A DNA stretch of 64,000 nucleotides from WM-3-3 sp041660045 (GCA_041660045.1 JBAZXA010000008.1:62001-126000); one strand, 5' to 3'. Counted from the first letter of the stretch, positions 18,349-28,373 are shown. Notes: a model not told the origin generated them from the sequence alone. Numbers and translations: made by a program.

Positions 18349-19620
18349 ATGCCTATTATAGAAGTTAACCACTTAACCAAAGAATACCAATTAGGCAATA
18401 TCACTAGCCTAAAAGAGACCGCCTTGAACATGTTCCATAGGCTTTGCTGGCAAAAGGTAAAGCAACGTGAGAACTTTAAGGCCTTAGACGATGTTGATTT
18501 TCACATTGAGCAAGGTGAAGTCGTTGGCATCATCGGCCATAATGGCGCTGGCAAAAGTACTTTACTGAAACACTTAGCCAATATCAGTAAACCTACCCGC
18601 GGTGAAGTGATAGTACGTGGTAGCGTTGCCCCCTTAATTGAAGTAGGCGCTGGCGTAAATCCAGAATTAACAGGCCGAGAAAATATCTTTCTCAATGCCG
18701 CCATACTTGGCATCCCTAAAAAAGTTGTCCGGCAAAAACTCGACGAAATTATTGATTTTTCTGAACTAGAGCAATTTATTGATACACCGGTTAAACGCTA
18801 CAGCTCAGGTATGACCGTTAAATTAGGTTTTTCTATCGCAACCAGCATGGAAGCCGATATTTTAATTGTCGATGAAGTCCTTGCCGTTGGCGATTTGGCC
18901 TTTCAACGTAAGTGCTTTGACCGCATGGAAGACTTGATCAAACGCCAAGGCAAAACGGTCTTGTTGGTCAGCCACAATATCAGACAAGTTGAACGCTTGT
19001 GTAATCGGGTCTTACTACTTAATAAAGGCCGGATTATTAGTGACGGAAATGCAGAAAAAGTATGCACCCAATTTTATCAAGCCAATGACACAAAAATCAG
19101 TTCAGGCTCAACTACAGGTTTGGATACTGCTAACCATAATGAATGGGCAACCGGCGAAATAGTTTTACTTGGTATTGATATCCTAGATGCTGCTGGAAAT
19201 TCAATCAATGAACTAAAGCATAATCAAGCTGTAAAAATCCGCTTATGTTATGAAGTTACCCAAGAAATCCGAACCCCTATTTTTGGTATCGGCATCCATA
19301 CCACCGATTTTATTTATTTGGCGACACGTCAAAGCATGGATCAATTAACTATCGGGCATTTACAACCCGGTAAACATGAGTTTATTTTTGAAATCCCAGC
19401 TTTTCCTTTTATGCCAGGGGTTTATTCCATACGCACTGGAGTAGCTGAGGGTTCTGCCAGAAGAACTATCTTTTATGCTGAAAATTTGTCACATTTTCAA
19501 GTTATACCAGACAACATTAATGACATGGCATGGAACGAAGGTTTAGTGCCCTTACCGGGCTTTTGGTCTTATACAACGACTCCTAACAACTCTATCGTGA
19601 GCAATTCAAGTGGCTTCTAA
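18349..19620 (+). CDS. wzt: O-antigen/capsule ABC exporter, ATPase (Wzt) with carbohydrate-binding tail
   Basis: The nucleotide-binding subunit that powers Wzm. The ABC domain (about 1-245) shows Walker A GHNGAGKST at 63-71, the signature YSSGMTVKLGFSIAT, Walker B ILIVDEVLAVGD and the switch His in LVSHN. Residues about 255-400 form a beta-rich Wzt C-terminal domain (IHTTDFIYLATRQ, PAFPFMPGVYSIRTGV) that in characterised homologues binds the modified end of the chain. That fits the neighbouring methyltransferases, which could make such a cap. The end overlaps the next gene by 11 bases. Confidence 0.93.
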   Translation: MPIIEVNHLTKEYQLGNITSLKETALNMFHRLCWQKVKQRENFKALDDVDFHIEQGEVVGIIGHNGAGKSTLLKHLANISKPTRGEVIVRGSVAPLIEVGAGVNPELTGRENIFLNAAILGIPKKVVRQKLDEIIDFSELEQFIDTPVKRYSSGMTVKLGFSIATSMEADILIVDEVLAVGDLAFQRKCFDRMEDLIKRQGKTVLLVSHNIRQVERLCNRVLLLNKGRIISDGNAEKVCTQFYQANDTKISSGSTTGLDTANHNEWATGEIVLLGIDILDAAGNSINELKHNQAVKIRLCYEVTQEIRTPIFGIGIHTTDFIYLATRQSMDQLTIGHLQPGKHEFIFEIPAFPFMPGVYSIRTGVAEGSARRTIFYAENLSHFQVIPDNINDMAWNEGLVPLPGFWSYTTTPNNSIVSNSSGF

Positions 19621-20476
19621 AAAATATCTTTTTGAAATACCAGACGACCCTAACCACGCCGCCAATAAAGTCATCAAATTGATTTCTCGCGGCTCCGATG
19701 TCCTGGAAGTGGGCTGTGCTAGCGGTATTCAATCCCGCGTCCTTAAAGAAAATTTAAATTGCCGGGTAATTGGATTAGAAATAAATCCACTTGCTGCGGA
19801 AGATGCACAAGCTTATTGTGAAAAACTCATCATAGGAAATATTGAAAATCTGGATCTGGATGAGGAAATTGGCGATAGACGCTTTGATGTGATTATGTTC
19901 ATTGATGTCTTGGAACATCTGGTTAACCCAACCGCAACCTTGAAAAAAGTCTTGCCCTTTCTTAAAGAAAATGGCCATTTAATTGCGTCAATCCCAAATA
20001 TTGCCCATTCCGCAATATGCTGGGAGCTTGCCCATGGCCGTTTTGATTACCAAAATTATGGCTTGCTCGATAACACCCATATCCGTTTTTTTACCAAAAA
20101 GAATATCGTCAAATTATTTGTTGATGCTGGTTACCACATTGAGCTGTGGGATAAAGTCACCAAAGCACCCGAGGCTACTGAATTTAATATTACAATTAGC
20201 TCCTCGATTGAACGCTCATTTCTCGATTGGATAAACCGCTTAAACCCTGAAGCTAACACTTATCAATTTATTGTAAAAGCCAGACCAGCTCTAAATGACC
20301 AAGAAAAGTCCACTTATCAGCATTTCGAAGAGATGGAAACACTACGTGAACTCGAAATTACAGTTGAAGAACTAAAAAGACAAAACCGAAAACTCGAATC
20401 CCAAATTGAGTGGTTAGAGCAACATAGGTTTGGCCCACTCTCTGGAATTATCCAAAAATTTATCCCTAAGGCCTAG
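19610..20476 (+). CDS. SAM-dependent methyltransferase with C-terminal coiled coil
   Basis: The catalytic part carries VLEVGCASGIQSRVLKE (motif I), IGLEINPLAAEDAQ (strand 2 acid), FDVIMFIDVLEHLVNP (motif IV) and LIASIPNIAH. The last 60 residues are charged and helical (METLRELEITVEELKRQNRK...) and should form a coiled coil, as in some chain-terminating methyltransferases that use it to measure chain length; the analogy to WbdD is inference. Start is GTG 19610, inside the end of wzt, so translation is probably coupled to the exporter ATPase whose tail may read the methyl cap. Confidence 0.85.
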   Translation: MASKKYLFEIPDDPNHAANKVIKLISRGSDVLEVGCASGIQSRVLKENLNCRVIGLEINPLAAEDAQAYCEKLIIGNIENLDLDEEIGDRRFDVIMFIDVLEHLVNPTATLKKVLPFLKENGHLIASIPNIAHSAICWELAHGRFDYQNYGLLDNTHIRFFTKKNIVKLFVDAGYHIELWDKVTKAPEATEFNITISSSIERSFLDWINRLNPEANTYQFIVKARPALNDQEKSTYQHFEEMETLRELEITVEELKRQNRKLESQIEWLEQHRFGPLSGIIQKFIPKA

Positions 20477-20564
20477 CTAGTAGCTCCTGCGTTGAATAGT
20501 CTACTGCGCTTTCTTGATATATTGTTGTATACCTTAGTTATAAGATTGAAACCAAAAAACTCAA

Positions 20565-21683
20565 ATGGAAAACTTAACATCCCAGACTAATCCTAAGGCA
20601 CGGCTAATAGCATTTTACCTGCCCCAATATCATCCTATTCCGGAAAATGACAGCTGGTGGGGCAAAGGTTTTACCGAGTGGACGAATACAGCAAAAGCAA
20701 AACCGCTATTTACAAAGCATTACCAGCCACATGTCCCAGCGGATCTCGGGTTCTATGATCTACGCGTCCCAGAATCCCGTGCCGCACAAGCTGAATTAGC
20801 ACGTGAATATGGTATTGAAGCCTTTTGCTATTACCATTACTGGTTTGGTGGCAAACGCCTGCTAGAGAGACCTTTTAATGATGTCTTAGACTCAGGGCAA
20901 CCTGATTTCCCATTTTGTTTATGCTGGGCGAACCAAACTTGGACAGGTATCTGGCATGGTGAGCCCAACCGTGTCTTAATAGAACAAACCTATCCAGGAA
21001 TGGATGACCATCAACGCCATTTTGATTATTTGTTACGTGCATTTTTAGATAAACGCTATTTGCGTGTAGATGGCAAACCCGTTTTTATTGTCTACAGTCC
21101 GGACGAATTACCTGATGCCAAAGTGGTGACCGATTTTTGGCGGCAATTAGCTATCAAGGCCGGCTTACCAGGTTTATATTTAATGGCTGTCCATAATGCA
21201 TCAGACTGGAACCCCCAAGCAAAAGGCTTTGATGCAGCCATCATTTCGCGCCTACCACCTAGGCGTTTTTACATGAAGCAATGGACAACATGGAAGCAAC
21301 CTATCCGCAAATTTAAACATTGGCTCGCAGACCTACGCAAACTACCCACCATTCACCAATATCAATATGTCATCGATAATTTATTGATTGAGCAAACTGA
21401 CGCAATAGAAAGTTACCCTTGTGTTATCCCAAATTGGGATAACACACCGCGTAGTGGCTCAAACGGACTCGTGTTACTCGGATCAACGCCAGAGTTATTC
21501 CGTTCATTTTTGCAAAAAGCACTCAGAAAAGTCGCCCATTTACCCATTGAACGAAAATTTGTATTTATAAAATCTTGGAATGAATGGGCTGAAGGCAATC
21601 ACTTAGAACCCGATATAAAATACGGCCATCAATATCTTGAAGTCATCCGTGAAGAAGTCCAGCAGCCACCCCTAAAACCTTAA
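20565..21683 (+). CDS. WbsX-like (GH99-type) glycan biosynthesis protein
   Basis: The start matches the WbsX family well: RLIAFYLPQYHPIPENDSWW, then GKGFTEWTNTAKAKPLF and HYQPHVPADLGFYDLR. Further family segments are FCYYHYWFGGKRLLERP, CLCWANQTWTGIWHGE and, near the end, FIKSWNEWAEGNHLEPD. The family is annotated as a glycosyltransferase in O-antigen loci but shares its fold with family-99 endo-mannosidases, so it may cut or transfer glycans. Length (372) is usual. No signal peptide is visible, so it acts in the cytoplasm. Confidence 0.88.
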   Translation: MENLTSQTNPKARLIAFYLPQYHPIPENDSWWGKGFTEWTNTAKAKPLFTKHYQPHVPADLGFYDLRVPESRAAQAELAREYGIEAFCYYHYWFGGKRLLERPFNDVLDSGQPDFPFCLCWANQTWTGIWHGEPNRVLIEQTYPGMDDHQRHFDYLLRAFLDKRYLRVDGKPVFIVYSPDELPDAKVVTDFWRQLAIKAGLPGLYLMAVHNASDWNPQAKGFDAAIISRLPPRRFYMKQWTTWKQPIRKFKHWLADLRKLPTIHQYQYVIDNLLIEQTDAIESYPCVIPNWDNTPRSGSNGLVLLGSTPELFRSFLQKALRKVAHLPIERKFVFIKSWNEWAEGNHLEPDIKYGHQYLEVIREEVQQPPLKP

Positions 21684-21765
21684 GCCGGGATTAGCTTTAA
21701 TTGTTAAACCATATTATCTAGCATAAGCTAACTTGAATTAGGTCCAATATAGCGATTCATCGGCA

Positions 21766-23841
21766 ATGACTATTAAAAAATCGGACTCTACAATTAGCAT
21801 TATTATGGCAGTTTACAATAGTGCCCATTACTTAGCTGCTGCAATTGACAGTATCCTTGCCCAAACCTTACACGATTTTGAATTTGTTATTGTTAACGAT
21901 GGCAGCACAGACCGCTCCCCGCAAATCATTAGCGAATTTGCCTCAAAAGATCCACGCATAATCGTCATCAATCAAACTAACCAAGGGGTAGGTGCGGCAA
22001 CCAATGCTGGTATTAAAGCCGCGTCTGGTGACTATATCGCTATTATGGATGCCGACGATATTGCTTTGCCAACACGCTTAGAAATACAGCAAAACTTCTT
22101 GGACGCAGAGGACGAAATAGCGGGCGTCGGTGGCCAATTTTTAACCATTGATACGACCAACCAAGTTTGCGGTTTGGATGTCCAAGCCACTAGTCCAGAT
22201 ATGATTTTTTACTGTAACTATGCATTTTTTGCCTTGCACCATCCCACCACGATGGTTAGACGGAAAGCTTTTGAAGCCGTCGGTTTATATTTGGAAGATA
22301 GAAGCTGCCTAGCGCCGGATTATGATATTTTTACCCGTATGATCGCCGCAGGTTACCATTTCGCCAATGTCCCTGATGTTGTCCTGAAATGGCGCATCAA
22401 CCCTACGGGCTTAACCCACAGCAAAGCGATTAGCCAAACCCAATCGTCGCAGGCTATTCGGCAATGGGGCTTTAAGCAATTATTAAAGACAGATCCCCAA
22501 ATAGCACTGGAAGTCGCTAAGAATTTGCTAATGAGTTTCCCCCAAGGAACTTGGTTTGACCTCAAAATCCGTGAGCTGTTGCCCGCTGAAAACCGCGCAT
22601 ATTTAATCAACGCATTAAAAAATAACGAAACGGTCCACAAACCGCTTAGTCAACTGGAATACCTGATTCTAGACTGGTTTGATGACAATAAACATAACCC
22701 AACAAGCTTGATTTCAGCCCTATACAACCAGGCATTACCGTGGTTTGCACATACGCTAGAACAAAGATACTTACTATCTTCCAGTCCAGGCCCAAGCTTT
22801 CAGATAGAAACCTCTAGCACCTTAGCTAAAACCGATCAACTAAGTGTTTTACTGCCCTATACACAGGCTGATACAGACTTATTTGAGCGTATAGAAAATG
22901 TAAAAGAATGCTATCGCGATGCAGAAATTATCATTTTTCCTTTAGGCTCTACGGTTCAAGAATTTTCACCTAACGAGCACAAAAATGTCATTTCGTTGGC
23001 TAAAACAGACTTAGGTAAAAGTGCTTGGGAAACAGCTTTAGCCACTGCAGCAGGTACTTATCTAGCCTATTTAGAACCCAATAACCGGTATATAAGAACA
23101 AGCTTGATAAATGCCATAAACCTACTCCGCGGCGGCACAAGCTTAGTTTATTTGCCCTCAGAGCGATATTATTTAGATGCCCGGGATGATAGCAACCGAC
23201 CCTATAAAAACCCTAGCCCCCAACCCCAGTGGAGCCAAACTACATTATTAGGTCAAAATAGGATAGCTTTGAGTGGTTTTTGCCAAAACCGTAGTCTGTT
23301 TACAAAAATACGCCTCCCATTAACCCATGACGATACTACGTTCTCGACAGTTTTAGCGGCAATATTAGCTAATCGACATGAACTTACTGTCATGGATGAA
23401 GTACATGACGAATTTATACCCGGTATAAGCTTTGAAAATCGTATTTTGACTGAATTTAAACAGACTATTGTGCGTGATTACTTTAATGCAGGACTAGGTT
23501 TATTACCTGATCCTATATTAATAAAGGATCTCACCCCTAAGAAAGCCGAAGTCATTGCCAAGCAACTTGACTTAAGATTACAAAATGGCGAGTTTTGTTT
23601 ACATCGGCAAAATAAAACAGTAATACTAAATTTTTTCGCCCTAAAGGTTCATAACCCTTTGCGTTTTAAATTGTTCAAAGAACTTGTTGAGCGTTATAAC
23701 ACTGACTTGAATAACGCTTTAAGAGGGCAAAACCGCCATACCCTACAATTTTTTTGTTTAATTTATTCTATACTTTATCGCAACCTTAGCCGAATAAAGG
23801 CTTTGTATCTTATGCAATTGGGCAACACCCAACGGCCTTAA
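21766..23841 (+). CDS. Two-part glycosyltransferase: active GT2 plus degenerate GT-A-like half
   Basis: Residues about 10-240 are a standard GT2 domain (ISIIMAVYNSAHYLAAAIDS, FVIVNDGSTDRSP, AIMDADDIALPTR with the DxD-type site). Around 355-560 the pattern recurs weakly: LSVLLPYTQADTDLFERI, AEIIIFPLGS, then GKSAWETALATAAGTYLAYLEPNN, where the acidic metal motif is replaced by LEPNN. This looks like a second GT-A fold that has lost its metal site and may bind the acceptor or act as a scaffold. The C-terminal 130 residues are basic. At 691 residues it is twice the usual GT2 length. Confidence 0.8.
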   Translation: MTIKKSDSTISIIMAVYNSAHYLAAAIDSILAQTLHDFEFVIVNDGSTDRSPQIISEFASKDPRIIVINQTNQGVGAATNAGIKAASGDYIAIMDADDIALPTRLEIQQNFLDAEDEIAGVGGQFLTIDTTNQVCGLDVQATSPDMIFYCNYAFFALHHPTTMVRRKAFEAVGLYLEDRSCLAPDYDIFTRMIAAGYHFANVPDVVLKWRINPTGLTHSKAISQTQSSQAIRQWGFKQLLKTDPQIALEVAKNLLMSFPQGTWFDLKIRELLPAENRAYLINALKNNETVHKPLSQLEYLILDWFDDNKHNPTSLISALYNQALPWFAHTLEQRYLLSSSPGPSFQIETSSTLAKTDQLSVLLPYTQADTDLFERIENVKECYRDAEIIIFPLGSTVQEFSPNEHKNVISLAKTDLGKSAWETALATAAGTYLAYLEPNNRYIRTSLINAINLLRGGTSLVYLPSERYYLDARDDSNRPYKNPSPQPQWSQTTLLGQNRIALSGFCQNRSLFTKIRLPLTHDDTTFSTVLAAILANRHELTVMDEVHDEFIPGISFENRILTEFKQTIVRDYFNAGLGLLPDPILIKDLTPKKAEVIAKQLDLRLQNGEFCLHRQNKTVILNFFALKVHNPLRFKLFKELVERYNTDLNNALRGQNRHTLQFFCLIYSILYRNLSRIKALYLMQLGNTQRP

Positions 23842-23881
23842 AACATGGTAAACCCATTAAAATAAATAAAGGATCTTGCTC

Positions 23882-25066
23882 GTGCGAATAGGTTTAATCG
23901 CCCCTGTTTTTTTGCCATTAATTAGCGGCGCTTCTTTGTACTGTTTTGAATTGGCTCGTGCATTGGCCGCATTAGGCCATGAAATACATTTATTTAGCCC
24001 GCCCAATGGCAAAACTGATTCAAGCTATATTTTGCACCCCATTTTATCTTGTCAATTACCTGACGATATTGAGCTTTTACTAAATTATGAGATGGATATT
24101 TGGCATAGCCTATATTTTGTCTACGCACCAATGGCCTTGCATGCACAACCGTTTTTTGTAACCGTGCACGGCGATGACGCATTCAGTTTTTTTGTCCGTT
24201 ACCGCCTACCGTTAAGGCGGACACTAACCCGACATTTGTTATGGCGCATGCAGCCAACATTGCGGGATAAAATGAATAAAACTTTAGACGCTATAGAACG
24301 GCGCTACGATAAATATCTGGCTGCTTATGCCTTAAATAAAGTTACCCAAGTGATTGCTGTGAGTAGTTTTACCAAAGACCGCCTAATAAAAGAATATGCG
24401 AGTGCCGCTAATCGAGTAAACGTGATCCCACCGGGTATATCCGAACTATTTTTCAAAACTGAATTAAACCCTAAACAAAATCCCCGTAAATCTAAACGTT
24501 TGTTAACCGTTACCCGTCTTGATGACGGTTATCGGATCAAAAACGTGCACGGCGTTATTTCCGCTTTAGGATTACTAAAAGATGCGTATGACTTTAAATA
24601 CACCATCATTAGCGGGACTGTCCTTGGCAATTACCGTAATGAACTTGAACAGCAAGTCCAAGATTTGGGCTTACAAGAACACGTGGTGTTTTTAGGGCGT
24701 TTATCTGACGATGATTTGTTAAGTTATTACCAAAACACCGATTTATTTGTATTGGCCTCTTATGCTGAACCAAACAACTTTGAAGGCTTTGGCATTGTCT
24801 TCTTAGAAGCCAATGCCAGTGGCGTGCCGGTATTAACAACACGCAGTGGCGGTATGGCAGACTATGTCATAGATGGTGAAAATGGGCTATATGCCGACGA
24901 CCCTTCCCCACAAGCTATCAGCCGTACATTAGAGCGCTTTTTTAAGGATGAGGTTTGTTTCGATAAAAACAAATTACGTGGATTTGCCCAGCCTTACCGC
25001 TGGCAAAACATTGCTACGCAAATGCTGGCACTGTATACCACTGAAGCTGTGCAATCAAAACTTTAA
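23882..25066 (+). CDS. Family 4 glycosyltransferase
   Basis: A GT-B enzyme with N-terminal IGLIAPVFLPLISGASLYCFE and the donor domain from about residue 200: KSKRLLTVTRLDD, HVVFLGRLSDDDLLSYYQN, then FEGFGIVFLEANASGVPVLTT with the family E-x7-E element. I start it at GTG 23882, which has AAAGGA eight bases upstream; the in-frame TTG at 23876 is too close to that site. It lies between a GT2 gene and a polysaccharide deacetylase in the same plus-strand run. Confidence 0.9.
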   Translation: MRIGLIAPVFLPLISGASLYCFELARALAALGHEIHLFSPPNGKTDSSYILHPILSCQLPDDIELLLNYEMDIWHSLYFVYAPMALHAQPFFVTVHGDDAFSFFVRYRLPLRRTLTRHLLWRMQPTLRDKMNKTLDAIERRYDKYLAAYALNKVTQVIAVSSFTKDRLIKEYASAANRVNVIPPGISELFFKTELNPKQNPRKSKRLLTVTRLDDGYRIKNVHGVISALGLLKDAYDFKYTIISGTVLGNYRNELEQQVQDLGLQEHVVFLGRLSDDDLLSYYQNTDLFVLASYAEPNNFEGFGIVFLEANASGVPVLTTRSGGMADYVIDGENGLYADDPSPQAISRTLERFFKDEVCFDKNKLRGFAQPYRWQNIATQMLALYTTEAVQSKL

Positions 25067-25098
25067 AAACTACGCCTGCCATATCAAATTTGACGACT

Positions 25099-25896
25099 AT
25101 GCGTATTGATCCAATTACACATAAACTTTTCTCTAGCGCTGGTAATCACGGCTTTGTAACCTTGATGTACCACGCTATTGCACAAGGCAAACCCGATCAT
25201 CCTTGGGCAGTGTCGCTCACTAACTTTGGTCAACAAATGGCTTTACTTAGAGACCATGGTTGGACAAGCATTTGTGCCCAACAACTAAAATTAGGCATCG
25301 ACCAACTACCCTCAAAAACCGTTTTGATTACTTTTGATGACGGTTACGCAAATAATATGCCCGCTTTTGAGCTACTCGCCAAACTGGGCTTAGTCGCGTC
25401 CTGGTTTGTGGTTACCCATGACATTGGCAAATTGTCGTCATGGTCTGATTCGGATACCCCAAAAAACCAATTGCTTAGCAAAGCGCAGTTGTGGGATATG
25501 CAAAAAGCAGGTATGGAAATTGGCTCACATACACAAACCCACGCCCGTTTAACTCAAGTGCCTAAGCAACAACTCGCCATAGAACTATGCCATTCCAAAG
25601 ACTGTTTATCAGCGTTATTAGGTCAATCCATAACTAGTTTTGCCTATCCTTACGGGCTGTATAATCAAGATATTGTATTGGCAACTAAAGCTGCCGGATA
25701 CGATGTCGGTTTTACGACCCAAACCGGTTTCGGCTTGATTAAGCAAAACCTATTGGAAGTCAGACGGATTTCAATTATGGCAGACGACTCCTTATCCAGC
25801 TTTGCCCGTAAACTAACGTTTGCTGATAATAATGTCGGTTGGCCAAAATTGGGCGGCTATATTTTTCAACGTGCGAAAGCACGCTTAAACTTATGA
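25099..25896 (+). CDS. Polysaccharide deacetylase (NodB-like, CE4)
   Basis: A metal-dependent N-deacetylase for amino sugars. The NodB core shows VLITFDDGYANN (Asp-Asp: catalytic base and metal ligand), MEIGSHTQTHARL (His-x3-His metal site) and FAYPYGLYN. No signal peptide is evident, so it may act on the cytoplasmic side before export, or be released in another way. ATG 25099 is preferred over the TTG nine bases earlier. Its stop overlaps the next gene's ATG (ATGA at 25893), so the two are translationally coupled. A different deacetylase (49945-50802) serves the XrtA core. Confidence 0.88.
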   Translation: MRIDPITHKLFSSAGNHGFVTLMYHAIAQGKPDHPWAVSLTNFGQQMALLRDHGWTSICAQQLKLGIDQLPSKTVLITFDDGYANNMPAFELLAKLGLVASWFVVTHDIGKLSSWSDSDTPKNQLLSKAQLWDMQKAGMEIGSHTQTHARLTQVPKQQLAIELCHSKDCLSALLGQSITSFAYPYGLYNQDIVLATKAAGYDVGFTTQTGFGLIKQNLLEVRRISIMADDSLSSFARKLTFADNNVGWPKLGGYIFQRAKARLNL

Positions 25897-26813
25897 CAGC
25901 GTTAATTTCTGTCATTATGCCTTGCTATAACGCTGAACAGTATTTGCATACTGGCATTGCCAGCGTCTTTGGCCAAACCTACCCAAATTTAGAACTCATT
26001 GTGGTTAACGATGGTTCAACCGATAACAGTTTAGCTATCTTGCAAGCCCTTAACGATCCAAGGCTGCAAATTATCAACCAAACCAACCAAGGCGTTTGTG
26101 GCGCACGAAACCAAGGCTTGCAAGCTGCTAACGGTGACTTTATTGCTTTTTTAGATGCTGATGATACCTGGCATCCTGATTGTTTAAGTAAACTTTACCA
26201 AGCTTTGCAAGACCAACCAACCGCAGTTTTAGCATATTGCGGCTGGCAAAATATCGGCTTACCGGGTGGTCAAGGCCAACCCTACATTCCTCAAGATTTA
26301 GAAAGCGGTAATAAACGCCTGGACTTGTTTACTAACTGCTGCTGGCCTATCCATGCCTGCTTAAGCCAAAAACAAGCTATATTTGCAGCCCAACGCTTTG
26401 ACCCGCGCTTAGTCACTTCGGAAGACTATCTCTTATGGCTAAAAATCGGTGCCCGTCATCACATTGCCAGAGTACCAGAAGTATTGGCCTTTTATCATTT
26501 CCACGATGGCCATCAAGCTACCCAAAACAAAGCTAAAACCGCACTGAACCATTGGCTAGCACAACAGCTTTTTATTGATGAAAACATCGATTTGGCAAAA
26601 ACCATAGGCTTGACTACCTGTAAGCAAATTATGCGCAAAGAATTGCTGCATCGTGGTTTAGAATGCTATTGGAAACGCGATTTACAAGCCGCGCGCATAA
26701 TTTTTAGAAAAGCCTTATGGGAGCGCTATGCACCATGCAAATACTGGCCCTACATGCTACCCGCAATGTTACCTTACTCTTGGCATCAACGACTTCTCAG
26801 CCTAAGGGATTAA
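25893..26813 (+). CDS. Family 2 glycosyltransferase
   Basis: GT-A enzyme with LISVIMPCYNAEQYLHTGIA, LIVVNDGSTDNS and FIAFLDADDTWHPD (DxD-type metal site). The start is ATG 25893, overlapping the deacetylase stop by four bases. A longer frame from TTG 25839 would run far into the upstream gene and has no ribosome site. Length about 306 is normal. The next gene begins directly at the base after its stop, so the two were probably laid down as one operon. Confidence 0.92.
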   Translation: MTALISVIMPCYNAEQYLHTGIASVFGQTYPNLELIVVNDGSTDNSLAILQALNDPRLQIINQTNQGVCGARNQGLQAANGDFIAFLDADDTWHPDCLSKLYQALQDQPTAVLAYCGWQNIGLPGGQGQPYIPQDLESGNKRLDLFTNCCWPIHACLSQKQAIFAAQRFDPRLVTSEDYLLWLKIGARHHIARVPEVLAFYHFHDGHQATQNKAKTALNHWLAQQLFIDENIDLAKTIGLTTCKQIMRKELLHRGLECYWKRDLQAARIIFRKALWERYAPCKYWPYMLPAMLPYSWHQRLLSLRD

Positions 26814-27740
26814 ATGAAAAAAATTACGATCGCTGTCTGCAGTTATAACCGGGCTGAACGTTTACCCAAATTAATTAGAGCCTTAAGAAATCAGCAATGC
26901 AGCTTGCCCTTTGAAATACTCATTGTGGAAAATAATTGCACCGACAACAGCCATGCCGTATTACTCGAATTACAGCAAGAACCAGGTGCGCCATTAAACC
27001 TGATAAACGAACCAAAGCAAGGTATCAGCCATGCCCGAAACAGGGCTGTTGAAGAATGCTTAGCCTGTGATTATATGTTATTCATGGACGATGACGAATT
27101 GCCCAGTACTAACTTAGTCCAATCCGCTATAGATACATTTGATACTACCGATGCTTACTGCGTTGGTGGTAAAGTAGAAGTTGATTTTTCTGCACTAGCG
27201 AGGCCAGATTGGTTAGAAGACAATCTTTTAGGTTTTCTGGCACAAGTTGATCACGGGACGGATTTATTTAAAATAAGTTCCATATCAACACCAGTGTGGA
27301 CAGCAAATATTGCCTACGATATGCGCATTTTTAGGGATAATCCAGATTTACGTTACGACCTTCGCTACAATCGGGCTGGGCAAGGTGTCGGTGGCGGTGA
27401 AGATGTATTGATGTTTGAAGAACTCTTAACACGAAAAATTCCAACTTATTACCAACCTAAAATGGTTGTTTTACATGCTGTTGATGCTTGGAAATTAAAA
27501 CGCTGGTATTTCATAAAATTACATTTTGTCTCCGGCAAAAAATATGGCCAATATGAAATACCTCACTTAAAAGGTGCCTTTTTCGGTGTTCCAGCGTTTA
27601 TGTTAGCCCATTTTATCCGTCATTGTGCACTCGCCGTGACCATGTTGATCAAGCAGCAACCAGGGCGTATTCGCCAAACTATGAATGCGGCGCACTCACT
27701 AGGCAGCATCATCGGAAAATTTTTAGCAAGCCAAGCTTAG
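26814..27740 (+). CDS. Family 2 glycosyltransferase
   Basis: Starts at ATG 26814 immediately after the previous stop. Motifs are ITIAVCSYNRAERLPKLIRA, ILIVENNCTDNS and MLFMDDDELPS, the acidic triplet being the metal site. A hydrophobic stretch in the C-terminal part (GVPAFMLAHFIRHCALAVTM) may rest on the membrane. The later GGGEDVLMFEELL segment is the usual acceptor-side ED motif of this group. Donor and linkage are unknown. Confidence 0.92.
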   Translation: MKKITIAVCSYNRAERLPKLIRALRNQQCSLPFEILIVENNCTDNSHAVLLELQQEPGAPLNLINEPKQGISHARNRAVEECLACDYMLFMDDDELPSTNLVQSAIDTFDTTDAYCVGGKVEVDFSALARPDWLEDNLLGFLAQVDHGTDLFKISSISTPVWTANIAYDMRIFRDNPDLRYDLRYNRAGQGVGGGEDVLMFEELLTRKIPTYYQPKMVVLHAVDAWKLKRWYFIKLHFVSGKKYGQYEIPHLKGAFFGVPAFMLAHFIRHCALAVTMLIKQQPGRIRQTMNAAHSLGSIIGKFLASQA

Positions 27741-27764
27741 CTAACACCAAAGAGGTATAGACAC

Positions 27765-28373
27765 ATGAAAAAAACCTTCCCACTAATCTTTTTGATTATC
27801 CTAAGCAGCTTTCCAAGCCTTGGTTTTTGCCTTTTTCCTGAAACAGAAAAAGATTATAGGGCCCTGCCGCCCTTCTGTAAGGCCCGCTCTACCCCAAATA
27901 GCCCTGCCTATCAAGCTTGGGACAAAAGGCTAGGAAACAGCTTTATTCATTTACACCATTACTGTTCAGCCCTACATACCCTAAATGTGTACCGTACAGA
28001 TCCTCGCTACAACAAAATTGAAAAAGCCAGGCTTTTAGAATCTGCACTCGGCGGCATTAAATATATGGAAGAAAACGCGACCCCTACCTTTCTTTTATTC
28101 CCCCATATTTATGCCACTAAAGCTGATATTTATTTAGAACAAAAAAATAATGGGGAAGCCATCCGATACCTCAGCAAAGCCATACAAACAAACCCTAAAT
28201 TTATATTGGGCTACACTAAATTATTTGATCTGTATTATAAATTAGGTGAAAAAGAACTTGCTTCTGAAATTCTTAATAAAGCATTGGCTATTAAACCTCA
28301 ATCTAAAGCCTTAAACAAACGCCTTGCAAAATTGCAAGGTAAATCCGAATCCAAACCGGCCAATAAAATTTAA
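27765..28373 (+). CDS. Exported TPR protein of unknown role
   Basis: A 202-residue protein with an N-terminal signal peptide (MKKTFPLIFLIILSS, cleavage near residue 22) and TPR-like helical repeats in the second half (ATKADIYLEQKNNGEAIRYL, then FILGYTKLFDLYYKLGEKEL). The segment after the signal is Cys-containing (FCKARS, HHYCSAL). It is not a clear lipoprotein, because Phe sits before the first Cys. Lying between glycosyltransferases, it may scaffold periplasmic assembly steps; that is inference. Confidence 0.7.
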   Translation: MKKTFPLIFLIILSSFPSLGFCLFPETEKDYRALPPFCKARSTPNSPAYQAWDKRLGNSFIHLHHYCSALHTLNVYRTDPRYNKIEKARLLESALGGIKYMEENATPTFLLFPHIYATKADIYLEQKNNGEAIRYLSKAIQTNPKFILGYTKLFDLYYKLGEKELASEILNKALAIKPQSKALNKRLAKLQGKSESKPANKI

